Notes: generated by a model not told the origin, from the letters alone. 64,000 nt of DNA from Engelhardtia mirabilis (GCF_007748095.1 NZ_CP036287.1:1054001-1118000), one strand, 5' to 3'. Shown: positions 31,039 to 39,814, numbered from the stretch's first letter. Program-made: numbers and translations.

Positions 31039-33793
31039 CGTCGCCGATCATCGCCTTCAGCTCGCGCAGCTTGAGCAGGGCGTCGATCGGCGAGAGCTGG
31101 TCGAGGTCCAGCTCGCGCAGGTCGCGGTCGACGGGGCTGGGCTGGCTGGCGAACAGGTCCAGCTGCACCGGGCCGTCGGCCACGCGGCTGGCGCCGCCCG
31201 AGCGCGAGCCCGCCGCGTCCCCCGCGATTCGCGGCGCCAGGTCGGCGGCGTCGCCCTCGATCTCGCCCAGGATCTGGCGCGCGCGGCCGATGACTTCGGG
31301 CGGCACGCCGGCCAGGCGCGCGACGTGGATGCCGTAGGAGCGGTCGGTGCCGCCCTCGATGATCTTGTGGAGGAAGACGATCTCGTCACCCCATTCGCGC
31401 ACGGCCACCGAGAGGTTGGCGACACCATCGAGGCGCTGGGCCAGCTCGGTCAGCTGGTGGTAGTGGGTTGCGAAAAGCGTGCGCGCGCCGATCTTGCCGT
31501 GGATGTGCTCGACGATCGACCAGGCCAGGGCCAGGCCGTCGAAGGTGCTGGTGCCGCGGCCGACCTCGTCCAGCACGACCAGAGATCTGCGGGTCGCGTT
31601 GTTGAGGATGTTGGCGATCTCGACCATCTCGACCATGAAGGTCGACTCGCCGCGGCTGATGTCGTCGCCCGAGCCCACGCGGGTGAAGATGCGGTCGACC
31701 ACGCCCACGCGGGCGGAGTCCGCCGGTACGAAGGAGCCGATCTGGGCCAAGAGCACGATCAGGGCCGTCTGACGGATGTAGGTCGACTTACCGGCCATGT
31801 TGGGGCCGGTCAGGATCGTCAGTGAGCGGCGCTCGGTGTCCAGGCGCGTGTCGTTGGGCACGAAGGACTCACAGCTCGCGCTCAGCTCGATCACCGGATG
31901 CCGACCCTCGACGATCTCGAGCTCGCCCGAGTCGTCGACGGTGGGGGCCACGTAGCGGTTCTCCGACGCGGTCTGCGCCAGGGACGCCAGGGCGTCCACC
32001 GCGGCCACCGCGTGGGCCGTGTCGAGCACGCGCCCGAGCTGGCCGGCGAGCTCGTCGCGCAGGCTCCCGAAGAGCTCGTACTCGAGCGCCTTGGAGCGCT
32101 CCTCGGCCTGCAGCACCTTGCCCTCGAACTCCTTCAGCTCGGGGGTGATGTAGCGCTCGGCGGTCTTGATCGTCTGCTTGCGGATGTAGTTCTCGGGGAC
32201 CTTGTCGACCTGCCCGCGGGGCACCTCGAGGAAGTAGCCGAAGACCGAGTTGAAGCCGATCTTGAGCCCGGGGATCCCGGCGCGCTCGGACTCCTCGGCC
32301 TGGAACTTGGCCATCCAGGTCTTGCCGTCACCGGCGATCGAGCGCAGCTCGTCGAGCTCCCCGTTGAAGCCCGCGCGGATCAGGTTGCCCTCGCGGATCG
32401 TCGGCGGCGGCTCGTCGACGAGGGTCTGCGAGACGCGCTGGGTCAGGTCGCCGAGTGGGTCGATGGCTGCCGCCAGCTCGCTCAGGATGCCCGAATAGCT
32501 GCCTTCGAGCCGCTCCAGGAGTCGCGGCATCAGATCGGTCGACTGGGCCAGGGCCAAGAGGTCGCGTCCGTTGGCGCGGCCGGTGGAGATCTTCGCCACC
32601 AGGCGTTCGAGGTCGCGCACCTCGCGCAGGAGCTCGCGCACGTCCTCGCGCAGGAAGGGCTGGGCCACGAACTCGGCCACGCCCTGCTGGCGGTGGACGA
32701 TCGGTTCGACCTCGCGCAGGGGCTCCAGCAGCCACTCGCGCAGGAGCCGCCCGCCCATGGGCGTGCAGGTGGAGTCGAGCACGTCGAGCACCGTCCCCTC
32801 GCGCCGCGCCTCGCGTTGGGTCACCACCAACTCCAGGCACGAGCGCGTCGCGCGATCCAGCACCAGGTGCCGCGAGGGCTCGGCCACCTCGATGCGGCGG
32901 ATGTGGTCGCAGGAGCTCTTCTGGGTCTCGGCCAGGTACTCGAGCAGGGCGCCGGCGGCGGGCACGATCGCCGAGCCGTCCTCCACCCCGAAGCCGGCGA
33001 AGGTCTGCACTCCGAAGTGCTGGCGCAGGACGCGCTCCATGCCGCCCGGGTCGAAACGCCAGGCCTCGCGCTCGGTGACGCGGCGCTCGAGGGTCCGGTA
33101 CAGCTCGGTGGCCACCTCCGGCGCGCGATCCACGGCCTCGCTCGACAGGAGCAGCTCGGCCGGGTCGATCTGCGCGATCAGGTCCGGCACCCCGGCGCTG
33201 GGCACCTCGGCCACGTGGAAGCGACCGGTGGACACGTCGACCCAGGCCAGACCGGCGCCCTTCTTCTCGAAGTGCACGGCGCACAGGAAGTTCGAGGCCC
33301 GCGCGTCGAGGGCGTCCTCCTCGGTGATCGTCCCCGCCGTCACCACGCGCACGATGCCGCGCTGGACGATGCCCTTGGTCTGCTTGGGGTCGGTGAGCTG
33401 CTCGCAGATCGCGACCTTGATGCCCTTGCGGACCAGGCGCAACAGGTGCCCCTCGACCGAGCGCACCGGGACCCCGGCCATGGGCAGGGCGTCGTCGCCC
33501 TTGTCGCGCTTGGTGAGGGTGATGCCGAGCTCGCGGCTGGCGACGACGGCGTCGTCACCGAACAGCTCGTAGAAGTCGCCCATGCGGAAGAACAGCAGGG
33601 CCTCGGGCTGCTCCTCCTTGGCGGACCACCACTGGTCCATCATGGCCGTCTTGGGGCCCGTGCGGACGAGCTTGGGACGCTCGCGGCGGGGACGGGCGCC
33701 TGCGGCAGGAGCCTTGGCCGGGGACTGGTTCGGCGTTTCCGACCCAGGGCGCGCGGGGGCGACGGAATCGGTGCTGGCGGGGTCGGCGGGCAT
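31034..33793 (-). CDS. mutS: DNA mismatch repair protein MutS
   Basis: A 919-residue MutS1, which binds DNA mismatches and starts methyl- or nick-directed repair with MutL. The mismatch wedge is the Phe-x-Glu of MGDFYELFGDD (Phe74, Glu76). Connector, lever (RATRSCLELV) and clamp domains follow. The ATPase has Walker A GPNMAGKSTYIRQ, SRGESTFMVEM, Walker B LVVLDEVGRGTSTFDG and the FATHYHQL motif. The C-terminal helix-turn-helix/tetramer region is LDLDQLSPIDALLKLRELK. About 38 residues precede the usual N-terminus and are Pro/Ala/Arg-rich. The very long open frame upstream of 33793 is a shadow of the divergent gene. No mutL is in the window. Confidence 0.98.
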   Translation of the reverse strand: MPADPASTDSVAPARPGSETPNQSPAKAPAAGARPRRERPKLVRTGPKTAMMDQWWSAKEEQPEALLFFRMGDFYELFGDDAVVASRELGITLTKRDKGDDALPMAGVPVRSVEGHLLRLVRKGIKVAICEQLTDPKQTKGIVQRGIVRVVTAGTITEEDALDARASNFLCAVHFEKKGAGLAWVDVSTGRFHVAEVPSAGVPDLIAQIDPAELLLSSEAVDRAPEVATELYRTLERRVTEREAWRFDPGGMERVLRQHFGVQTFAGFGVEDGSAIVPAAGALLEYLAETQKSSCDHIRRIEVAEPSRHLVLDRATRSCLELVVTQREARREGTVLDVLDSTCTPMGGRLLREWLLEPLREVEPIVHRQQGVAEFVAQPFLREDVRELLREVRDLERLVAKISTGRANGRDLLALAQSTDLMPRLLERLEGSYSGILSELAAAIDPLGDLTQRVSQTLVDEPPPTIREGNLIRAGFNGELDELRSIAGDGKTWMAKFQAEESERAGIPGLKIGFNSVFGYFLEVPRGQVDKVPENYIRKQTIKTAERYITPELKEFEGKVLQAEERSKALEYELFGSLRDELAGQLGRVLDTAHAVAAVDALASLAQTASENRYVAPTVDDSGELEIVEGRHPVIELSASCESFVPNDTRLDTERRSLTILTGPNMAGKSTYIRQTALIVLLAQIGSFVPADSARVGVVDRIFTRVGSGDDISRGESTFMVEMVEIANILNNATRRSLVVLDEVGRGTSTFDGLALAWSIVEHIHGKIGARTLFATHYHQLTELAQRLDGVANLSVAVREWGDEIVFLHKIIEGGTDRSYGIHVARLAGVPPEVIGRARQILGEIEGDAADLAPRIAGDAAGSRSGGASRVADGPVQLDLFASQPSPVDRDLRELDLDQLSPIDALLKLRELKAMIGDG

Positions 33794-33928
33794 CTGAAGT
33801 GGAACTCGGGGGGGAGCGGCGGCGTATCGTACGGACCTCGCTCGGATGAGTCCCGCCGTCCCGTTGGCCTGGCTTTTGCCGAGGGGCACCAGCGGAGGCG
33901 CGCCCGCTACGTAGCCCGTCCCATCTCG

Positions 33929-35338
33929 ATGCCCCCCCTCAGCTTCGATCGAAACGCACCTTGCGAGCGCCCCTCTGCGATCTCGCGACTCGGGGCCCTG
34001 GCGCTGGCGTCGGTTCTGGCCTCCTGCGCGTCCTACCCGGATCGCTACCAGGGCGCCTTGGACGACCTCCGTGGAGGACGCTTCTCGGAGGCCGCGTCCG
34101 CATTCGAGGACAAGGCCGGGGGTTTCCTGGGCGCCGCCGAGGCCGGCACGATCCGCTTCGCGGCCGGCGACTGGGAGACGGCCGAGCGCGACCTGCTGCG
34201 GGCCGCGGAGCTGGCTGACGGCTTCGACGCCGAAGCGCCGATCACCGCCGGCGGGGTGACCGAGGACCTGGGCAGCCTGCTGGTCAACGAGTCCGTTCGC
34301 ACCTACGAGGGCGAGGGCTTCGAGCGCGTCCAGGTGCACGGGATGCTGGCCCTGACCTTTCTGGCCCAGGGCAAGCTCGAGGACGCCCTGGTCGAGGCTC
34401 GGCGCGCCAACCAGCGGCTCGAGCGCGAGGAGAAGCTCTACGAGACGGACTACGAGGCCGGGGGTCTGGGACACTTCGTCTCGGCCCTGTGCTACGAGCT
34501 GCGCGGCGAGCTGGGCGACACGCTGATCGACTACCAGCGCATGGACGAGAAGGGGTTGGCCCCGAGCCTGGTGGGACCCGAGCTTGGCCGCGTGGCAGCG
34601 GTCTTGCGCCGCGAGGACGTGCTGGCCGAACTCGAGCCCCGCTTCGGCCCCGCGCCAGTGGTGCCCGAGGGCTCGGCGCGGGTCGTGCTGATCGCCGGCG
34701 TGGGCCTGGTGCCCTTCAAGTCGGAAGACTCCCTGAAACTCGTCACGCCGGCCGGAGTCGTGGCCTGGGCCATTCCGAAGTACGTCGAGCGGCCCCAGCC
34801 CGTGTCTTCGGTCGAGCTGGTCATCGTCGACCACGGCCAGACCGTACGTAGCACCGTGATCGAGGACGTGGGCGCCGTCGCCGAGCGCAACCTCTCCGAT
34901 CGCATCGCGATCCTGGCCACGCGCTCCGGCGCACGCGCGGCGAGCCGCACCGTCCTCGCCAAGCAGCTGCGCGACAGCGACAAGCAGCTCGCGGCCCTGG
35001 CCGTGGACATCTTCAGCCTGGCGACGGAGAACGCGGACCGGCGCTCGTGGCTGACCCTGCCGAACACCTGGCAGGTGGCCCAGGCCTTCGTCCCGGCCGG
35101 CCCCCTGACCCTCGCGGTCGACGCGCTCGGCGGCCTGTCGATCGACTTCGAGCCGATCGTGGTCAGCGCCGGCGAGACCGTGATCGTGCTCGCGCGCACC
35201 GTCGACCGCAGCCTCTTCGCCCACATCGTCGGCGGCGGCCAGCCGCTCGTCGAAGCGGCGCCCCCGCAGGAGCCGGATCCGGCGCCATCCCCCGAGGGCG
35301 ACCCCTCGGCGGCCTCGACCGACGAACCGTTCATCTGA
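33929..35338 (+). CDS. COG3014-like TPR lipoprotein
   Basis: A 469-residue lipoprotein. After a signal ending SVLASC (Cys at about residue 31) come TPR-like helices with YQGALDDLRGGRFSEAASAFEDK and, later, LALTFLAQGKLEDALVEARRANQRLEREE, then a C-terminal mixed domain (ARVVLIAGVGLVPFKSEDSL; AVDIFSLATENADRRSWLTLPNTWQVAQAFVPAGPL, positions about 34993-35103). This architecture is the COG3014 family, found in many bacteria next to YcfL and LpoB, which follow here. The two downstream genes and this one probably form an envelope module. The last ~35 residues are Pro/Glu-rich. Confidence 0.85.
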   Translation: MPPLSFDRNAPCERPSAISRLGALALASVLASCASYPDRYQGALDDLRGGRFSEAASAFEDKAGGFLGAAEAGTIRFAAGDWETAERDLLRAAELADGFDAEAPITAGGVTEDLGSLLVNESVRTYEGEGFERVQVHGMLALTFLAQGKLEDALVEARRANQRLEREEKLYETDYEAGGLGHFVSALCYELRGELGDTLIDYQRMDEKGLAPSLVGPELGRVAAVLRREDVLAELEPRFGPAPVVPEGSARVVLIAGVGLVPFKSEDSLKLVTPAGVVAWAIPKYVERPQPVSSVELVIVDHGQTVRSTVIEDVGAVAERNLSDRIAILATRSGARAASRTVLAKQLRDSDKQLAALAVDIFSLATENADRRSWLTLPNTWQVAQAFVPAGPLTLAVDALGGLSIDFEPIVVSAGETVIVLARTVDRSLFAHIVGGGQPLVEAAPPQEPDPAPSPEGDPSAASTDEPFI

Positions 35339-35373
35339 CCGATCGAACCCAAGCCAAGCCTTCGAGGATCACC

Positions 35374-35802
35374 ATGAAGATCTCGCTCCCGCGAGTCCCC
35401 GCGCTCGCCGCCCTCGGCGTCGCGCTCGCCCTGACCACCGGCTGCATCACCTCCGGTGGGCCGCTCAACACCTACGTCGTCACCGAGGGCTTCCACGAGG
35501 TCCAGCGCGACGTGGGCAACCGCAGCCTGGCCGGCGCCGTGTCCGTCAAGGACGTCATCTCCGAGCGGCGCCAGGACCGCCTCTTCGTCCAGGCTCGGAT
35601 CACCAACGAATCCGGACGACCGCACATGCTCGAGTGGTCGGTCGAGTGGTACGACGGCGCCGGCATCCTGGTCGGCGAGCCCACCGCTTGGAAGTCCCTG
35701 CGCCTGGGCGGCGGCGAGGTCGAAACCATTCGTCAAACTGGTCCCACGCCCGCGGCCACCAGCATGCGTCTCTCCGTCCGCCCTCGGGATCCCGTCAACT
35801 GA
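35374..35802 (+). CDS. YcfL-like (DUF1425) lipoprotein
   Basis: A 142-residue lipoprotein with signal LALTTGC (Cys23). The DUF1425 core is NTYVVTEGFHEVQRDVGNRSLAGAVSVKDV with later RLFVQARITNESGRPHMLEWSVEWYDGAGILV, a beta-sandwich pattern. YcfL is usually found with LpoB, an activator of the peptidoglycan synthase PBP1B. GAGG lies 6 nt before the ATG. It is the second gene of the LpoB operon. Confidence 0.85.
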   Translation: MKISLPRVPALAALGVALALTTGCITSGGPLNTYVVTEGFHEVQRDVGNRSLAGAVSVKDVISERRQDRLFVQARITNESGRPHMLEWSVEWYDGAGILVGEPTAWKSLRLGGGEVETIRQTGPTPAATSMRLSVRPRDPVN

Positions 35803-35852
35803 CCGCCGCCCCTCCGACCGTCCAGCACCAGACTCTCTCTCAAGCAACGACC

Positions 35853-36488
35853 ATGCGTACATCCAAACTCGCCGCCCTCGCCGCGGCACTCTTGCTGCCC
35901 CTCGCCGGGTGCAGTTCGCTCGACTACGGCGACGCCCAGGCGACCGAGACCGTCACCATCGACTTCAGCACCGGCGACCTGCTCAACCTCGCCGCGGGCA
36001 TGGTCGACTCGCTCACCGCTTCGCCGGCGCTGAGCCAGTACGAACACCCCTCCAAGGGCAACGACCTGCGCGTCGTGATGGTCATGGGGGGCGTCGAGAA
36101 CCGCACCACCGAGCACATCGACACCAAGGGCATCACCGACGAGATGCGCGTGCGGATGCTCGAGAGCGGGCGCTTCCGGATCGTGTCCGCCGAGCAGGGC
36201 CAGGGGGCGATCGCCGATCAGGTCCGCTTCCAACAGGGCACCGGCAAGGTCGATCCGGCTACGGCCAAGGCCTTCGGGTCCCAGGTGGGCGCGGACATGG
36301 TGATCTACGGCACCCTGCGCTCGATCGAGAAGGAGCGTGGGCGCTCGCTGGCCAGCGCCGGGGTCAAGACCGACCTGCTCGACTACCAGTTCGTGCTGAC
36401 GGCGGCGGACATCACCACCGGCGAGGAGATCTGGGCCAAGTCCCAGTACATACGCAAGCGCGAGAAGACCGGCCTGTTCGGGCGCTGA
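35853..36488 (+). CDS. lpoB: LpoB-like penicillin-binding protein activator
   Basis: A 211-residue lipoprotein (lipobox PLAGC, Cys20) with the LpoB core RVVMVMGGVENRTTEHIDTKGITDEMRVRMLESGRFRIV (about 36070-36185) and DMVIYGTLRSIEKERGR, then a domain end TDLLDYQFVLTAADITTGEEIWAKSQYIRKRE. In enterobacteria LpoB reaches through peptidoglycan to stimulate the transglycosylase/transpeptidase PBP1B. The unusual point is presence in what looks like a planctomycete, where class A penicillin-binding proteins are often scarce, so its partner may differ. The gene is followed by a strong hairpin. Confidence 0.85.
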   Translation: MRTSKLAALAAALLLPLAGCSSLDYGDAQATETVTIDFSTGDLLNLAAGMVDSLTASPALSQYEHPSKGNDLRVVMVMGGVENRTTEHIDTKGITDEMRVRMLESGRFRIVSAEQGQGAIADQVRFQQGTGKVDPATAKAFGSQVGADMVIYGTLRSIEKERGRSLASAGVKTDLLDYQFVLTAADITTGEEIWAKSQYIRKREKTGLFGR

Positions 36489-36502
36489 GGTGCCTCGGGG
36501 AC

Positions 36503-36535
36503 GGCCTCCGGGCCCCTGGATCGGGGCCCGGGGCC
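36503..36535 (+). terminator. Strong hairpin after lpoB
   Basis: A perfect 9-bp stem CCGGGCCCC/GGGGCCCGG (36508-36516, 36523-36531) around TGGATC is extended by 4 bp GGCC/GGCC across a one-base bulge. It starts 15 nt after the stop codon. Confidence 0.6.
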
Positions 36536-36745
36536 TGATCCCGCGCGTCCGTACCCCACTTCGGGTTCCCGGGGGAGTCAGGGCCACTGCTTTTGTATCG
36601 AGACCGTTCGGTCCCTAGCCCACAACGGCTGTGCTCCTGTCGGCGTGCTGGCAAGTTGGGGCCAGCACCCGTCGACCTGCGCCGCCCCCCGGGGCGACGC
36701 GACCCTCCTGAAGAGCACGGGTGACCCCCCAGGTCCCCGCGACCG

Positions 36746-36782
36746 ACGACCGGCGCCCCTCGCGGTGGGGGACGCCGGTCGT
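36746..36782. terminator. Second hairpin upstream of the epimerase gene
   Basis: ACGACCGGCG (36746-36755) pairs with CGCCGGTCGT (36773-36782), continued by CCCC/GGGG across a small bulge. It lies 258 nt after lpoB and 80 nt before the epimerase; a terminator or leader structure. Confidence 0.4.
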
Positions 36783-36850
36783 TCCATTCGAGGGTCCTCT
36801 CGAAGGCCGCAAATGGCCGCGCGCTCGAGTCCTGGGGCCCCTGCGACCGA

Positions 36851-36856
36851 TAGCAT
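36851..36856 (+). promoter_or_regulatory. TAGCAT -10 box upstream of the epimerase
   Basis: TAGCAT ends 6 nt before the GTG at 36863; no Shine-Dalgarno sequence between. Confidence 0.5.
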
Positions 36857-36862
36857 GCGCCC

Positions 36863-37831
36863 GTGACTCGCTACCTCGTTACCGGCGGAGCCGGCTTCAT
36901 CGGCTCTCACCTGACCCAGGCCCTGATCGCCCGCGGCGACGAGGTGCGGGTGCTCGACGATCTCTCCAGCGGCCGCCGGGAGAACCTGGCGGGGCACGAG
37001 CTGGGCGATCCCGGCAGCGGCGCCCCGGTCGAGCTGCTGGTCGGCGACGTGGCCGACGAGACCCTGATGCCCGCGGCCCTCGAGGGCGTGGGCGGGGTGT
37101 TCCACGAGGCGGCCCAGGTCTCCGTGCCCCAGAGCGTGGCCCTGCCGGTGCGCTCCATCGACGTCAACGTGATGGCGACCATGCGGCTGCTCGAGGCCGC
37201 GCGCCAGGCGGGCGTCGAGCGCTTCGTCCTGGCGGGCTCATCGGCGGCCTACGGCGATTCGGACGAGCTGCCCAAGCGCGAGTCCATGCCGGTGCGCCCC
37301 CTGTCGCCCTACGCCGTGGGCAAGGTCGCCGCCGAGCAGCTCATGACCGTGTACGGGCGTCTGCACGGGATGAAGACCGTCACGCTGCGCTACTTCAACG
37401 TCTTCGGCCCGCGCCAGGTGGATGACAGCCCCTACACCGGCGTGATCGCGATCTTCGCGCGCGCCCTGCTGGAGGGTCGCTCGGCCAAGATCTTCGGCGA
37501 CGGCGAGCAGACCCGCGACTTCACCTACATCGACAACGTGGTCCAGGCGAACCTGTTGGCCATGGACCGCGACGTGGAGCCCGGTTCGATCTTCAACGTC
37601 GGCGGCGGCGAGCGCATCAGCGTCAACCAGCTCTACGCGCGCCTCGCGAGCCTGGCCGGCAGCGACGTGAAGCCCGACTACCAGCCCGCGCGCCTCGGCG
37701 ACGTGCAGCACAGCCTGGCGAGCCTCGAGGCGATCCGCGAACAGCTCGGCTACGACCCGAAAGTCGGCTGGGAAGCAGGCCTCGCGCCGACCTTCGAGTG
37801 GTACCGCGAGCGCCTCGGCGCGGGCGTTTGA
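36863..37831 (+). CDS. Extended-SDR NAD-dependent epimerase/dehydratase (UDP-glucose 4-epimerase type)
   Basis: A 322-residue nucleotide-sugar epimerase. The Rossmann motif is TGGAGFIGSHL at the N-terminus. The substrate region holds GVFHEAAQVSVPQSV, the catalytic serine motif LAGSSAAYGDSDELP, and the catalytic Tyr-x3-Lys in PYAVGKVAAE. The sugar-binding motif is RYFNVFGPRQ, and the C-terminal part carries IFGDGEQTRDFTYIDNVVQANLLAM. It resembles WbpP/GalE-like enzymes that make UDP-galactose or UDP-GalNAc for surface polysaccharides. The start is the GTG at 36863. Confidence 0.9.
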   Translation: MTRYLVTGGAGFIGSHLTQALIARGDEVRVLDDLSSGRRENLAGHELGDPGSGAPVELLVGDVADETLMPAALEGVGGVFHEAAQVSVPQSVALPVRSIDVNVMATMRLLEAARQAGVERFVLAGSSAAYGDSDELPKRESMPVRPLSPYAVGKVAAEQLMTVYGRLHGMKTVTLRYFNVFGPRQVDDSPYTGVIAIFARALLEGRSAKIFGDGEQTRDFTYIDNVVQANLLAMDRDVEPGSIFNVGGGERISVNQLYARLASLAGSDVKPDYQPARLGDVQHSLASLEAIREQLGYDPKVGWEAGLAPTFEWYRERLGAGV

Positions 37832-37842
37832 GGACGCGGCCC

Positions 37843-38160
37843 ATGCAAGAGCGCGACCTTCTGGACGAACTCCTGCGCGGCGAGTTGACCGAATCCGAAG
37901 CCTACGCCTGGCTCGACCTCGTGATGGAGTCGAGCGTGCTGCCCAAGTCGCTCGAGCTGGTCGAGATGTCGCCGGCGGAGTGGTCGGCGTTCACGCGGGG
38001 GCTGCCGCTGCTCGTACTCGCTAGCTGGCGGATCGAGGGCTGGCCGGCGGAGTGCGTGGACTGTGGGGTGGAAGTGGATATCGACGGGTTGAATTGGGTT
38101 CCGATTCGCGATGCCGAGGAGCGCTCGGGCTTCGGCTTGGTGCATCCGGGTTGCCGCTGA
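37843..38160 (+). CDS. Hypothetical protein, 105 residues
   Basis: A small acidic protein whose N-terminal half begins MQERDLLDELLRGELTESEAYAWLDLVMES. The C-terminal half contains the putative zinc-binding pair CVDCG and a final CR, with a GLVHPGC motif that could complete a metal site. It starts 11 nt after the epimerase stop and is probably in the same transcript. No known family recognised. Confidence 0.7.
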   Translation: MQERDLLDELLRGELTESEAYAWLDLVMESSVLPKSLELVEMSPAEWSAFTRGLPLLVLASWRIEGWPAECVDCGVEVDIDGLNWVPIRDAEERSGFGLVHPGCR

Positions 38161-38357
38161 CCCGAGCGGCGGTTGTCGTCAGCGGGCGTCCGCCGAGGCA
38201 AGTGATGCGCCCGGGTGGATCGCAGGGCCCTGCGCGCTTGCCCGTGGGCGGGACTCGCTCCGACGAGGTGCTCGGCAATTGTCCGCGCCCGGTCTCATTC
38301 GAGATCCGACCGAATAGGGGCGCTCGGAATCTGCCTGGCGCTCCGACGGGGTGGTGC

Positions 38358-38363
38358 TAGCGT
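38358..38363 (+). promoter_or_regulatory. TAGCGT -10 box upstream of the FkbM gene
   Basis: TAGCGT ends 9 nt before the GTG at 38373; no Shine-Dalgarno. Confidence 0.45.
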
Positions 38364-38372
38364 CGGGGCCGC

Positions 38373-39563
38373 GTGAAACCATCCACCGAGTTCCCGTCCA
38401 CCCCGTCCGCAGCCGACTTCCGCCAGCGTTTGGTGGGGGGGCTGATCGACGGCGCCTTCCAGACTGCCGTCCACAACACGGATCCCCTCCGTTTTCCAGC
38501 CGGGCCGTTCAAGCGACTGCGGCGCGAGTTGCGCCAACGTTGGCGCGCGGGCCTCGGCCGGCTGGGCCTAGCGCGTCGCGGCAAGGTCGGTGAGTCGCAG
38601 TACCTGCAATACGTGCTGGCGAACCTCGACGGTTTCGAGCGCACGTTCACGCGACTGGGCGATGGAGCTTCGCGCGAGACGATGCTGGCGGTGCTGCGTT
38701 TTCGGGCTCTGGGTGCGAAGCACGTCAAGCTGCCGGCCAACACCCCGGGCTACTGGAAGACCGTCGAATCCGTCGATCGCGAGCACCTGGTCGAGCGCGA
38801 CACGGGCTCGGCGGGGGACCTGCTGGGCGGGCTGAACCGTTATCGCGTTGACGGCTCGGGCCGCGCCCACGGCGACGGCGGAGCGATCGAGGCCGACTTG
38901 CACCCGCTCAATGTGTTGAACACCTTCCTGTTCGAGCACTACGCCTATCGCGTCGGGACTAAGCAGATCTGCGCACGGCGCGGCGACGTCGTGGTGGACG
39001 GCGGCGGCTGTTGGGGCGACACCGCGCTCTACTTCGCCGATCGGGTCGGCCCCACGGGACGCGTGTTCGTGTTCGAGTTCGAGCCGAGCAATCTGGAGGT
39101 GCTGCGGGCGAACCTCGAGCGCAACCCGACCCTGGCCGAGCGCGTGACGGTGGTGGAGCGAGCCCTGTGGGACGAGTCCGACTTGGAGCTGTCGTTCGGT
39201 GCCGGCGACGGCGCCGCCACGCGGGTCAGCGCCGGCGAAGGAGCCTCGAGCGGGGCTACGGTCCTGACCCTCACGATCGACGACCTGGTGGAGCGCGAGG
39301 GCCTCGCCGGTGTCGACTGGATCAAGCTGGACGTGGAAGGCGCCGAGTTGGCGGCCCTGCGCGGTGCGCGCCAGACCCTGGCTCGCTCCCAGCCGCGCCT
39401 GGCGATCAGCGCCTACCACAAGCCCGAGGACCTGGTGACGCTCCCGGACTTCGTGGCCCAGGTGATGCCCGACCACGAGCAGTTCCTGGACCACATCACG
39501 ATCCACGCGGAGGAGACCGTGCTGTTCGCCAGGCCGAGGGTGGAGCACTCCCGCGAAATCTGA
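38373..39563 (+). CDS. FkbM-family SAM-dependent methyltransferase
   Basis: A 396-residue protein with an N-terminal helical region of about 190 residues, then the FkbM methyltransferase domain. Motif I is VVVDGGGCWGDTALYFADRVG, followed by VFVFEFEPSNLEVLRANLERNP, and the FkbM signature TIDDLVEREGLAGVDWIKLDVEGAELAALRGA (about 39273-39367). FkbM enzymes O-methylate sugars or secondary metabolites; the substrate here is unknown. The domain end SQPRLAISAYHKPEDL is also typical. It is followed 7 nt after its stop by a member of the GTGCCAGGCAC repeat family and a terminator hairpin. Confidence 0.85.
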   Translation: MKPSTEFPSTPSAADFRQRLVGGLIDGAFQTAVHNTDPLRFPAGPFKRLRRELRQRWRAGLGRLGLARRGKVGESQYLQYVLANLDGFERTFTRLGDGASRETMLAVLRFRALGAKHVKLPANTPGYWKTVESVDREHLVERDTGSAGDLLGGLNRYRVDGSGRAHGDGGAIEADLHPLNVLNTFLFEHYAYRVGTKQICARRGDVVVDGGGCWGDTALYFADRVGPTGRVFVFEFEPSNLEVLRANLERNPTLAERVTVVERALWDESDLELSFGAGDGAATRVSAGEGASSGATVLTLTIDDLVEREGLAGVDWIKLDVEGAELAALRGARQTLARSQPRLAISAYHKPEDLVTLPDFVAQVMPDHEQFLDHITIHAEETVLFARPRVEHSREI

Positions 39564-39570
39564 CGCCGGA

Positions 39571-39592
39571 AGGCGTTCGTACGGTGCCAGGC
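39571..39592. repeat. Fragment of the GTGCCAGGCAC repeat family
   Basis: AGGCGTTCGTACGGTGCCAG plus GC (22 bases) is identical to 15483-15504 in the left arm of the 15.5-kb palindrome. It begins 7 nt after the FkbM stop codon. Confidence 0.9.
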
Positions 39593-39632
39593 TCACCTGG
39601 TCCCGCCACAGTTCGGGTCCGTAGCAAACGAA

Positions 39633-39665
39633 CGAGGCCCCCTCGCCATCGGCGCGGGGGCCTCG
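39633..39665 (+). terminator. Terminator hairpin after the FkbM gene
   Basis: A 10-bp perfect stem CGAGGCCCCC/GGGGGCCTCG with an inner CGCC/GGCG stem around ATC. It is the strongest simple hairpin in the region. Confidence 0.65.
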
Positions 39666-39796
39666 CTCGTGTTCGGTTGGCGGCTTCGATCCGGTCTTCG
39701 GGCGCACGCTTCGGGTTCGATCCCGAGAGCAGCCCTCGCCGGAGCCGTCCCGGAAGGCTTGCGCCCCCGGGAAGCGCCCCCATCTCGGGGCGCGGT

Positions 39797-39814
39797 GCTT
39801 CGCTTCGGCGAAGC
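39797..39814 (-). terminator. TTCG-tetraloop hairpin downstream of the small zinc-ribbon gene
   Basis: GCTTCGC-TTCG-GCGAAGC is a 7-bp stem capped by the very stable TTCG loop, 82 bp beyond the stop of the minus-strand gene at 39897. Adjacent GC stems (39774-39793) add to it. Confidence 0.45.

Larger units (their letters stand above)
36489..36862. other. 374-bp intergenic region with two hairpins
   Basis: No gene is seen. It holds the lpoB terminator (36503-36535), a second strong hairpin (36746-36782) and a -10-like box (36851-36856) just before the epimerase GTG. The rest is GC-rich with no structure I can interpret. Confidence 0.6.

Noticed and set aside
31898..33928. N-terminal 677 residues of the open frame that ends at 35338, antisense to mutS
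   Set aside because: Shadow of mutS; the real lipoprotein begins at 33929 with a signal peptide.
33794..35224. N-terminal extension of the mutS frame to 35224
   Set aside because: Antisense to the COG3014 and YcfL genes; MutS family similarity starts after 33793.
39700..39735. T-arm-like sequence (TCGGG-TTCGATC-CCCGA) suggesting a tRNA gene
   Set aside because: The 5-bp T-stem is perfect, but no complementary acceptor strand, D-arm or anticodon stem fits upstream at tRNA distances.
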